DNA of 64,000 nucleotides from Bolinopsis microptera. Lineage: Eukaryota; Ctenophora; Tentaculata; Lobata; Bolinopsidae. Positions within the stretch are counted from its first letter, which is position 1. The number at the start of each line of letters is the position of its first letter. The DNA lies in assembly GCF_026151205.1 (NCBI RefSeq), contig NC_087073.1, positions 22,824,987 to 22,888,986 of the forward strand, written 5' to 3'. The position numbers were made by a program, and so were the translations under genes. Shown one piece after another: positions 53,861 through 64,000 of the stretch. The notes under the pieces are model-generated. The model saw only the letters and a program-made list of their open reading frames with translations, had not been told where the DNA came from and did no database searches.

Positions 53861-56800
53861 GAAAACACAATAGACCCTTGTTTTAATTATACCAATTTAA
53901 AAACGAAAAGTTGCGCATTCAATTAAAACTAAAACTGTCCTGTAACAAAACTGAAGACGGCAATGCTTTAGACTGTTAGTAATCCTACATTAGGATCAGA
54001 GATTAATTCGGGGATCTTTAATAGCAGGCTTTCCTGGACACACGATTTAGCTGACATGGTTCTCCTGAGAAAATAAAATAATCAATAACTCCTTTTTAGC
54101 ATATAATTCTATGTTTGCAACTGTCGACAGACGACAGGAATGCACAAATATGTAATTTTACATAAATTAAATTTAAAGGAACAAAAGGCACCTGTAAAAT
54201 TTTGAATTCAGTAAATTTTTTGAAATGCCTTAATTGGTAATCGAATCCAGTAAGAAGATGTGGCTTTAGTAAATACGTTGCATAAACTTTATACAAAAAG
54301 CACATAGACCGTACCGACACAATCGATACTTTACGCCCGTTTGCCCACCGTTGAATTTTACTATATGGAGCTAATTCCTAAAACAGATGCATGATACAGC
54401 CATATAGCAGGTCAATAGCATTTTTGGCCAAGATTTTTAGGTAGAATTTGGCACGTCTCCAGTACCTTTTGGTCTCCCCAAGATTCCGGCATGTACATTC
54501 ATAGAAGCATGTCGATAATTTCCGACACTAGCCTTGGTCAAAACCTAGAAACAAACACAATTAACTTATACATTATATAAGAGGACATAAATTTAGATTA
54601 CCATGTAACGATGTTCCACTGCATATAGATAATTCGGTACTGCACATTTGAAAGACAAAACTGGACTATACATAGCAAATGTTGTTGCTGATATTAATCC
54701 TGCAACTAGTTATTCGTTAACAAAATTTTGAAAATCAAAACAAAGCGGGATATAAATAGCAATTTAAACTACTTTTGGTTTGGTTGCCATGCACCTCTTT
54801 GGCCAAAGAATGCAGTTATCTAGTTAAAGTCGTACCCACTACGTTCAATTAGACAAATTCAAGTAATAGCAAAACTCGAAAGTGAGGACGGTTAAATTAA
54901 ATTTAAAAACCATACAAAATAAAAAGTAAGTTAGATAAATTCGAAATTCTAACAATATTTCTTGTGCACAAATATTCATGCAGTATAAAAATTTGAAAGA
55001 AGAGCACAACTACCGATAGCAGTTCAAAAACGAAAAATGTGAGAGGATCTTCGTCAATCGGGCACCCTGGAAGGCAGGGCGGTCCAACGCCCCAAACCCA
55101 TCGTGAGTTTAAGTCTTCCTACCACAGAGCAAACCGATATATGATCCCAGCAAGAGAGATCACATATCCCATCGTGCAACACAAATATATGTGTAAATAT
55201 AATGCATATATGCAGCGTGGAATACCGAAGGGACAAGTCTTTTTGCTTAATGTTCTAATGTATTACCAGACATTGTGATACCAGTTAACTTTAGCTATTT
55301 GAACATTCTAATTAAGTTCTTGAGACGAAATAATTAACAAACGCTAAATAAAGAAATAATCTATTCGCAAAGTACTCAAGTAACGGCAACCCATTTATCA
55401 TAATTTGTTTCATTCTAATCCAGAATAATATCAGAGAACGCGTTTTCCTGAGCACATATTGCTTTAAACAGATATTGCAAACGTGTTCTCGAGGTCGTAA
55501 AAAAAAAAACCCCTAGATTTGATATATAGCATGCAAATTCGACCAAAATAGCAAAAACACAGATTTTCACCTACACGCCGAACCCTCAAATGGGCGTGGC
55601 CAAAAAGGAGTTGGCGGGCGAGAAACAAAATTGCAACAAGTCTATTATTGTTTCGTAAGGGTCTTAAACTACCATATCCTCGTTGAGAAATCGATGTGAA
55701 CAAAAACCATCCAACGGAACTCCTTAAATCGACCACGTTTTCCTCCCCTGTACTAGTCTGTCACGGCTGAATTCCAATCCTTCAGCTCGGTATTACAGGC
55801 GAATTGTCCAGAATCCTCAGAAGCCTTCGTTCTGAAATGATCAAGAAAGCAGTGAAAACTGTGGTGAACAGGCGAAGACCAGAAACAAAAATCTTATGAT
55901 TTTGTTTTATCGGAGCAGGACAATTGAGGAGCTCAGCACCGTGTCAGTGAAGGGTTCTCATCAATCGGAGAGAAACCAAAATCCGAAGCTAGTAGAGTCC
56001 GGAAAGCTCAAACCTGTCAAGGCTGTGAGACCAAGTTTTAAGTGACTGCGGCAAGTTCAACAATTGTTTAATCATCAGATTTCCTCGCTAAATCGAAAAC
56101 CTGCGAGTCAACGAAAAGTTTAAAACTGTTTTTATGCAGCCCGAGAACGATCTCTACCAGAACAATAGAGCCAAGCAAAGAGAACACGTCAGGACATGAA
56201 AAAACAGTTAACTAGCGCCTGATAAGCTACACTTTTATCAGAAACGGTGCATAAAGAGTACTGATAAGACTAATAAGACTGCAGAAAGAGCTTTGTGGTG
56301 TTTTTTTAATAATTGATTATTATTATTGTATACAAGTTTTGTTTTTTGGATGATGTATTAACTCACTCTGTTTGCCCAGTCATGCACTGTCTTATTTCTT
56401 GACATTTGAGCAACACAAAACAGTCAGTTTTCGCGACATTTGTCAGATTTAGTTTTCAGTTTCTGTCAATTTCAAGCGCAACTTAGCTCTACTACTATAG
56501 TCTACTTCACTCACATTAAAGGATTTTTTTCGCCGTGCGTGTAGCTCCTTTCAAGTTTAACTTGGACGGATATGATTTATAAACGTCGATTATAATATTT
56601 ATTACTATATGTATTTTGTATCTATGTATTTTAGTAAATGGTCATTAGAACCACCGCACCGTTCCCGGGCCCAAACAAACAAAATTGCTTTATAAGCAAT
56701 TTTTATGCGAAATTGTCGCGCACCCGATAGTATTTTGTAAGAGTTTGGTTATATATCGATTGCTAGCGCTATTGTCAGTTTTAGCAAATTAGCTTACGCA

Positions 56801-57160
56801 AGTTAGCGCAAAATGTCTAAATAGGACTTTGTAATATTATTCGTCAGCTAACCAGTGCTAGCAGTACTATTCGACAGCTTGCGCTAGCAGTGCAATATAT
56901 TAAAATTGCTTTGCAACAAAAATGTGAAAAATATCCCCTAGTTTATTGTTTTCAGTGCATTAAGACTCATCGAAAGTATAGTATTCAGCGGTATATTTAA
57001 GTTCAAAACAGTTCTAATACAATTTAAAGATGACAGAATAAGAAATATTAATGTAGGTGGTATTTAAGAATTTGCGTAAATACCCCGCCAGCATGTAATA
57101 CGGAATTTCGACTTTGTAAAGCACCCGACATTATAATAAAAAAGAGATGAATTTGACCAA
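53861..57160. other. Unassigned AT-rich region
   Basis: I examined both strands for exons, tRNAs and transposon motifs and found none that I can support. Small hairpins occur (AATTGCTT-TAT-AAGCAATT near 56685). GCTAGC-like words cluster at 56760-56900. Confidence 0.4.
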
Positions 57161-57270
57161 ACCCATTATCATGGATCATGGGTAGAGTGACAGCTTCCAT
57201 AGTATTCTCTTTCCCCAACAAAAGGAATGATATTAATTTGAATAACCGTCCGCAATGCAAAATGATACCG
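57160..57270. repeat. Old repeat copy 1 (partner at 60500-60600)
   Basis: The two copies align over about 70-100 bp with the shared phrases GGTAGA.G, TCTC(T)TTCC, AA.GAATGAT..TAATTTGAATA. Divergence is high. Confidence 0.45.
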
Positions 57271-57773
57271 AGATTGAAATCGGTCGCTCGCTTTCCCATT
57301 CCAAATACAATTTTAATAGATTAAAAGAACTACCCGAAGGCAACTGTACTCGGCTATATAATTCAATAAACATCAGCTAATTGAACACTTTACTACCACC
57401 CTTATCCTAAATACTAGTAATCGACCCGAAAGCAACCCAAGAGAATGTTTACAGCATGCGATTCCAGATTGTACTGTAATTTATCGAAACGTAATTAAAA
57501 TCCGTATGCCGTGAATGATGGGAAATAGATTAAGGAATAAATCACATGTCTAGGAAAAATTTCGACAAGCATTTACTGCAGGAAATGTGTTTTCCATAGT
57601 GTCAGGAACCACCCAAAGATTTTTTTTGAATCTCGATCTGATTGTAAAACTTATTAGAGCCTACTTCTCCAAGCCGCCTAACTCAGCCTGAGAACCGCAC
57701 TGTCTATTCAAAACTCGTTACTATTGTTAGAAAGACACCTAGGAGCCCTATAGATGGGGTGCAAAATGACCCG

Positions 57774-57809
<36 letters not shown>

Positions 57810-60499
57810 TAATGACAATGATTGTTGGGCGAATCAGTGTTTCAGTTCATCATAGTATTAGTTCCCCCCCAAAACTTTTGGATCTATTTAATTCATCCGT
57901 TCGGGTGAGTTGTATCCAGTACTGTTCAGTGTTCGTTATTAATTTAGCACGTGAATTTTCACTTCTAAAGTATACACATAAATTAAGTTATAAATTCTAT
58001 TCCGCTTCATCTTTGCAGGTGCAACTATTTTTGTTTGTCTTTGCAAAATCCAGTAATTCAATAAAAAATTAACCATTTTTTCTAATTGTCTTATCATATT
58101 CTGTTATACCATGATCTTCAATGTTTTACCGGACTTTCTAATCAAGGAAGTGGAAATTAAAAAATATTTGTGTAAGTTCGTTATTGTTGAAATTCGAATC
58201 CCCAATAAATGAATTATTTCATAGACTGTAATCATCATTATACACAAAGGTATTGGCTAAACTCTCAATGTTCTCAATCCAACTGTCCCTATAGTCATAG
58301 AAATTCCATAATTGTTTTTTTTGTTTGTAAAATAGTAAAATGTGCTAAAATCTGAACCGTCCAGAATTAAGTTTTTTAATTCAATCCCCCTATCCCCCCA
58401 CTTTTTTTATTTTTTTTTTTACCGAACTATTATTTCAATGCTATGTTTAGAACCTGTAGGCTGTAAAATTAAATTAATATGGCTTTTCAAACAGGAAATA
58501 AATTAAAACTGTTATTTATAACTGATGTGATGTTAACATTAAATTAAGTTCCATTTGAGACCTCCGCCATACTAGGGTCTTTTAAACTGCAGTTATACAG
58601 TCCTTTAAACCAATACACGTATTTAACTACTATAATAATAAAAGTAATATACATAGTATATAACGTATTTTTTCTTTCGTTTTTATATACCATTTCTCTT
58701 TACAGATAAAAACTTTTGCTGTAGGTGTGCTTCATGGGCGTCACTATCAAGTTTAAACATCGAATATCCTATCATGCGGTTTCTCTTTACTACCCCTACA
58801 CTACTTCAAACAAAACAGATTCAAGTTTGAGTCCAAGTGAGCATACTACACAAACACATACACAGGATAAACATCTGCAAGTGTTTTCAAAAGAAACAGA
58901 AAACTCTCAGTCGACGAAGCACTGCAAGGGGCACGGTAGTAACCCAAAGTGCTTTTCCTTTCAACGCGACGAATAAACACTATCGCACCTTCTTTTAAAC
59001 AGAAAACTACACAAATCAAACCATCCTTAAATCAGAATTTGTCTGAATCTATCAGAAAAAGTCTAGAGCTTTTTTGACCAAACAAAAAGTATTACAAATA
59101 CTGTTTGAGGAGTCAAAGGACGTGTTTGATCTTTACCAGAAACATATATGCCTGATTACAAGAGTTTTTTGATGTATGTATAGCAGGAGAAATTTCAGTG
59201 TTTTAGCGTCTGTGTAGTTAGCATGGATGCCCAAAAGTGGCCCACGGACCTGTTTGATAACACATGTTGCACCCTCAGCTCATGAACATCTCATAAAAAA
59301 CTACCGATTCTCAAAGGAGTATTCCAATTGGTCAAGATTAAGAAATTGACGACCGTATGGTTTTCTAGAGAAATCAAAGGGCCCCGTTTCCCAAACAATT
59401 TATTACTCATTTTTTAGCGGCACAGGGTCAGAGAAAGTGAAGAATAACAAAGAGGCAAGGATAGTAAGATGTTACACCATCCACTTTATGTGGGACTTTG
59501 CGCAGGATGGGAGACTAGATACCGGTACTAGATGAGCCCCCATGATCACGAATGCAGACTTAATACATGCTGTTGCTCCGTACGCTAAAATATTTGCATG
59601 TGTTAGAAACCCTAACGGAAAGACTGTATTCATAGTATCTTACTTTGGCGTGGTGGAACACCCACAGAAATTTCACCTCGTAAGATTTAGTTTGAATTAA
59701 GAAAAATAATCGTTGCCTCAGAAGAAAACCCTTAAAAATTGCTGTTACCTCTTCATATCATGTCCACCAAAATTGGAGGTTGCACTTGGGGTTTATTTTG
59801 CTTACACGACTTATAGACGTATTAGGGGTAACCTTTTAACATTAAGTTTGAATGAATACAATTTACATCCGATAGAAGCTCTCACACAAAATTTTTAATC
59901 ATTATGTGTAACAAACCAATTAAAGATTTGTGGTGGTGGGGATATTTTATAGAAATTCTAAAGACAAGCAATGTTAACAACAATAGAAAGTGAGCATAGG
60001 TAATATCTTAGTGGAAACAGCAAGTATATTGGATGAATTCTATAGCCCTTATAACTCCGAGATATCGAAGCTTTTAGGGGATACAAATTTCTTTTTTCGT
60101 TAAATCTATTATTGTTTGTATAATATGAAAAAGCGTGTTACATTGTTTGGATCACTGATTTGTGATTGCTGGACTTGGACTTTGGTTTTAATCGCTGTCA
60201 CTATGTATTGAGTCTATGGATAATTCATTATAATTAAGGTTTAATTTAATCTGAATACTAATTTTTTTCAATAGAACGATTAGGATGGCAGATTATCTTG
60301 ATTTATCATCGAAATTGTATTGCTTCAAGTTTTCAATTTTTTTCGATGGCCTTAATTACTACCGACTAAATGAAATATTAGTGGAATCGTATATTTCTAA
60401 TCGCCCACCTTTTCTGTCATATCCAACTTAATCAGAAATTTGATCAAAATATATTACCAAACCCAGATTAGTGTAGAGAATTGATACATGTAGCGGTGA
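57271..60499. other. Unassigned AT-rich region
   Basis: It has a poly-A run of about 30 at 57774-57804. Several short open frames (57812-58072, 58725-58976, 59713-59898) have ordinary composition but no family signature and no convincing pair of splice sites. I do not call them genes. Confidence 0.4.
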
Positions 60500-60600
60500 A
60501 AGTGGCCATGCTAACTAGTCAAGGTAGATGGACCGTTGCAGTTGTCTCCTTTCCAATCAAGAGAAATGATTAACAATTTGAATATCTGTTTTTCTCAAAT
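60500..60600. repeat. Old repeat copy 2 (partner at 57160-57270)
   Basis: See copy 1. The minus-strand translations also resemble each other (LFKLISFLLLGKEN against IFKLLIISLDWKGDN), hinting at a former coding repeat. Confidence 0.45.
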
Positions 60601-62360
60601 CTGAAATGTAAAAAATAAAATCCGCATTTTCCCTATTCGGTGATCTGTTAATGCTTTGACGCAGACGTGAGGATGTGAATTGTTATGTTATCCTCCAACA
60701 ACTCACAAATTAGTGATCAAGCCCACGCCTGACGCCTCATCCAATAATTTATCCGCTCAGTCCGAAAAGTTAACAAATTAGCCGATAATTACAGACCACA
60801 TTAGTAAGCCATTATTTCTTATATACAAATCATGAATTTGTACCGTGAGCTAGATTTTCAGTTATATTTGAAAATTTCTCACACTATCCCCAAATTAAAA
60901 GAAGGCAATATTAGTAATAGTATCGCATTTGCAGTGGGTACATTTAGAAACGATGTTGATGCCTCCCGTTTATATTTTCTGGAGCCTCCGGAAAAGTTCG
61001 AGAAATTGAAGCACTTTGCAATATATCCGGCAACTTGAGCAACAAAACCTTAGAAACATGGGTCATATAACAGACAAGGCTGGCCTGACGGAGGTCGGTC
61101 GAATGCCTGGACGGCCTTTAGTTGAGCTCCGGTCGGAGTGTTGGTCGGAGGTCGATTCGAAGTTTGTCGAGGCGGAGGTCGAATCGCTAGCTTTGGTTAT
61201 AATTCTCAGGCAAGCAACAGAGCAATGCTATCATAGCATGGAATCCTTGCCTGTCCTGTGGAAACCATGATCTGGTAATTTATTATACGGAATAAAATTT
61301 AAAAATACATTATAAATAAACAAATTACAAATCTACAACGGTTGATACGTGAGGTAAAAGTGACGAAGGAGATAAATTTAATGAAATCCGGATAAAAATT
61401 GAATCAAGTAATAAGCAATCTTTTCTGTGTTTGGTTGTTAATTTTGAATTCCAAAAGAGTCCAAATCCAATTTCACACAGAGACCTTAAATTTGTTAGTT
61501 GCAACCGAGCCACGTTGACAATTTTGATCGTTGAGTTAAATTACGAGATGACAAACTGTGTTTACCAACTTATGTAAATAGTTTTATCTTTATCATGGTT
61601 TTTTCATCTTTTGGTAGGTCTCGACCATCATTTCTTTTGAAAGAGCAATAACTGATTGAATATTAGCAAAATCATTAATTATTAAATATAATGTAAATTC
61701 ACACTCAGCTAGATGGCTAACACACACGTAAGCGAAACAAGAAATAAATTATTACCAAATTTCCGATCCTTCAATGGATATCCTGATTGTTGTATATGAA
61801 CTTGGGGCACATTAAAGAGCGCCTAAAACTACTTAATAGCACAGACAGACATTTTGGCAGATAACAATTACGAAAGCTAACTGCAACGACACAATATCGA
61901 GATCGAATGACGCTAGAGTAAGATGAATTGTGATGATGAAAAAATTGTGGCATAATGAAACTAATAAAAAGCTAACAGCAAGAAAATTATATGTGTATGA
62001 GTGACCTTAAGAAAATGACGAATATGGTGATCATTACTTAACGAAACAAAAATGTTGCAGATGATGTAAAATGTTGACAATGGTTACGAAAAGGTGTGGC
62101 ATATGAACTACGGGTGTTCAAGACCAATTTCTACTCACGTACGGCTAATGTAGCAGTATTAACAATTAGAGGATGAATTATCGGAGGATTCCACTGAGGA
62201 AGACGAATAAAGTGAGAGAAGAAAAAGTTGTGGCAGTATGGAACTACTTTGAGTACAAGACTCGTTTACCAATTTCAAGTGCAGCTCAAAAATTAAGAAC
62301 TAGCAAACTGGTTTAAATTTTTTGCATCTTGCGTATACATTTAAAATAAGTATACATGAA
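60601..62360. other. Unassigned region; weak internal repeats near its right end
   Basis: GTCGGA words cluster at 61095-61165. A loose repeat (TTGTGGCA.TATGAACTAC ... ACCAATTTC) appears near 61940, 62095 and 62230. Open frames at 60832-61038 and 61016-61270 have no recognisable domain. Confidence 0.35.
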
Positions 62361-64000
62361 TACAGGCCTGAAAGTTGCTTCGGGTCGGAGGAAGCTCACA
62401 GGAGAAATCTTAACAAAACGAAAAGTTTTATGTTTAAAACTCAGTCCCATTTTCAGATATGAAAATTCTGAACACACATTTTGTCAGATTATATGAAAAT
62501 AATTGCCCACAAACCAATTAGTCAGTTAATTGAAGATGGGGAAACACAAATTGGGTACTGGAGTCTCAAAATCTCGAAAAAATTGCAAAATCATACGTCC
62601 CATACTCTGTCCATTTTCAGTTTTGGTAGCTGAAATTTACCAGGCCGAAAATTTTAACATATTCGGCCGATTTCTGACACTGCAACCAATTAGTCAGTCA
62701 ACTATAGATGGCAAAAGACACGAATCGAGGTGAAAACTATGATATTGGTCGGAGGAAGCACACAGAGAAATCTTAACAAACGAAAAGTTGTATTTTATAA
62801 AACTCCTGTATTGAATATGGTATTAAACAAATTGGGGAACAGGAAGTCAAAATCTCGAAAAAAATTGGAAATCAATGAACTGACCCATACTCAGACCCCA
62901 TATTCAGTTTTTGGAGGCTGAAACATCAGGGCCGAAATTTTACAGTTTTCGGCCGAATTTCTGACCTGCAACCATAAGTAAGTCAACTATATGGCAAATG
63001 ACACGATCGAGGTGCTGACATTTGATTTGGTCGTGATGAAGATCACAGGAGTATCATAAAACAAAACGAAAAGTGTATTTTTAAAACTCTGTCCATTCAT
63101 AAATTAAAATTTCAGAACGCACCTTTGACAGAATGGTGAAGAATTTTTTGCCCACATCCCAAATTATTCCAGTAATTGATGATGGTAAGAAACCAAAGAT
63201 GGGATACTGGAATTCAAATTCTCGAAAAAATTGGAAAATCATACTGAATCATACTCTGTCCCATTTTCAAGTTTTTGACCTAAAATAATCCAGGCCGAAA
63301 ATTTAACAGTTTACGACCGAATTTCTTACCCTGGCACCACAATTAGTCATCAAACTTATAGATGCCAAATGACACTATCGAGGTGCTGGAAATTTGATTT
63401 GGGTCGGAGGAAAAGCTTCACAGAGAAATCTTACAAAACGAAAAGTTGTATTTTTAAAACTCAGTCCCATTTTCAGATATGAAAATTTCTGAAGTCCACA
63501 TTTGACATATTGGTATGAAATTTTTGCCCACAAACTAATTAGTCCTTAAATTAATGATGGTATGAAACCGAATTGTGGGTACTTGAAAATCAAAATCTCG
63601 AAAAAATTGTTAAAATCATACTGTCCCATACTCTGTCCCCATTTTCAGTTTTTTGGAGCGAATTTTTTCCCACCCTGTTCCAGTCCGAAATTTAACAGTT
63701 TTTTCGTCCGAATTTCTACCTGCAAACCAATTAATCATTCAACTATGATGCCAAATGAAACGATCGAGGTGCTGGAAATTTGATTTGGGTCGATGAAGCT
63801 CACAGGAGAAATCTACAAAACGAAAAGTTTTATTTTAAAAACTCTGTCCCATTTTCAATATGAACATTTCTGAACGCAATTTTGACAGATTTGGATTAAT
63901 TTTAGCCCACAAATCAAATAGTTCCCATTTAATTGATGATGGTATGAAACCAAATTGTGGTATGGAATTCAAAATCCTCGAATAAAAATGAAAATCAACT
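62361..64000 (+). repeat. Satellite with about 365-390-bp unit, at least four copies, continues off the right edge
   Basis: The landmark GGTCGGAGGAAGCTCACAGG...AAACGAAAAG occurs near 62382, 62748, 63027, 63397 and 63787. Spacings are about 366, 279, 370 and 390; the second unit lacks the 'CCCATTTTCAGATATGAAAA' part. Other landmarks in order are TTTTTGCCCACAAACC, AATCTCGAAAAAATTG, CATACTCTGTCC, and GGCCGAAAATTT...TTTCGGCCGAATTTCTG. Copies differ by many single-base indels. No coding capacity is seen. Confidence 0.9.

Noticed and set aside
58185-58210. ATTCGAATCC resembling a tRNA B-box
   Set aside because: No A-box or cloverleaf arms at the right distance; also rejected near 44921.
58725-58976. 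83-codon open frame preceded by TTTACAG
   Set aside because: Low-complexity Ser/Thr/His-rich, stops before any donor, no semaphorin similarity; not supported as an exon.
60832-61270. Open frames of 68 and 84 codons with ordinary composition
   Set aside because: No recognisable domain, no clear splice sites, overlapping frames; could be chance.

Overview
This window is nuclear DNA of a multicellular animal, most likely a repeat-rich marine invertebrate. The evidence is spliced exons with GT-AG borders that encode part of a semaphorin, several non-LTR (LINE) retrotransposon copies, an animal-type DDE transposon remnant, and a very high load of minisatellites. I cannot name the species or phylum from sequence alone. 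There are no bacterial operons, rRNA or tRNA genes that I can support.

Layout. 1-7400 is a graveyard of mobile elements: a LINE RT half (+), an older relative of it (-) broken by insertions, small dispersed palindromic repeats, a second LINE 3' end, and a DDE transposon remnant. 7645-7735 is a probable signal-peptide exon, and 44385-44516 plus 44991-45224 are two exons of a sema domain. All three exons are on the + strand and share phase 1, so they may belong to one gene with a 36.6 kb intron. That intron is almost entirely tandem repeats: poly-G, GGGA, AT-rich, 36-, 34-, 16-, 11-, 20-, ~33-, 31-, 19-, 38-, ~43- and ~57-bp families. It also holds a 2.1 kb transposon-like element with terminal inverted repeats and a 6-bp target duplication, and a 100-N assembly gap at 40363-40462.

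45519 to about 50940 (-) is a nearly complete LINE lying antisense in the next semaphorin intron. Its ORF2 is an uninterrupted endonuclease-reverse transcriptase of 1171 aa, with hydrophobic N-terminal segments and a vestigial 2A-like NPGP. Its ORF1 encodes an AlkB-type 2-oxoglutarate/Fe(II) dioxygenase followed by an SGNH esterase, with the catalytic residues of both visible. This is the most interesting coding signal in the window. 50940-64000 holds no gene I can support. It contains a 42-bp array (52600-53860), weakly related repeat pairs, and a ~365-bp satellite that runs off the right end.

Quality caveat. 12230-28660 and 32760-40362 look like uncorrected sequence: satellite units are scrambled by homopolymer expansion, while 28660-32750 between them is clean. 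Open frames inside the arrays (Glu-Gly-Gly-Arg, Pro-rich, or Gly/Val/Gln-rich proteins) are artefacts of repeats. Any semaphorin exons in those blocks could be unreadable.
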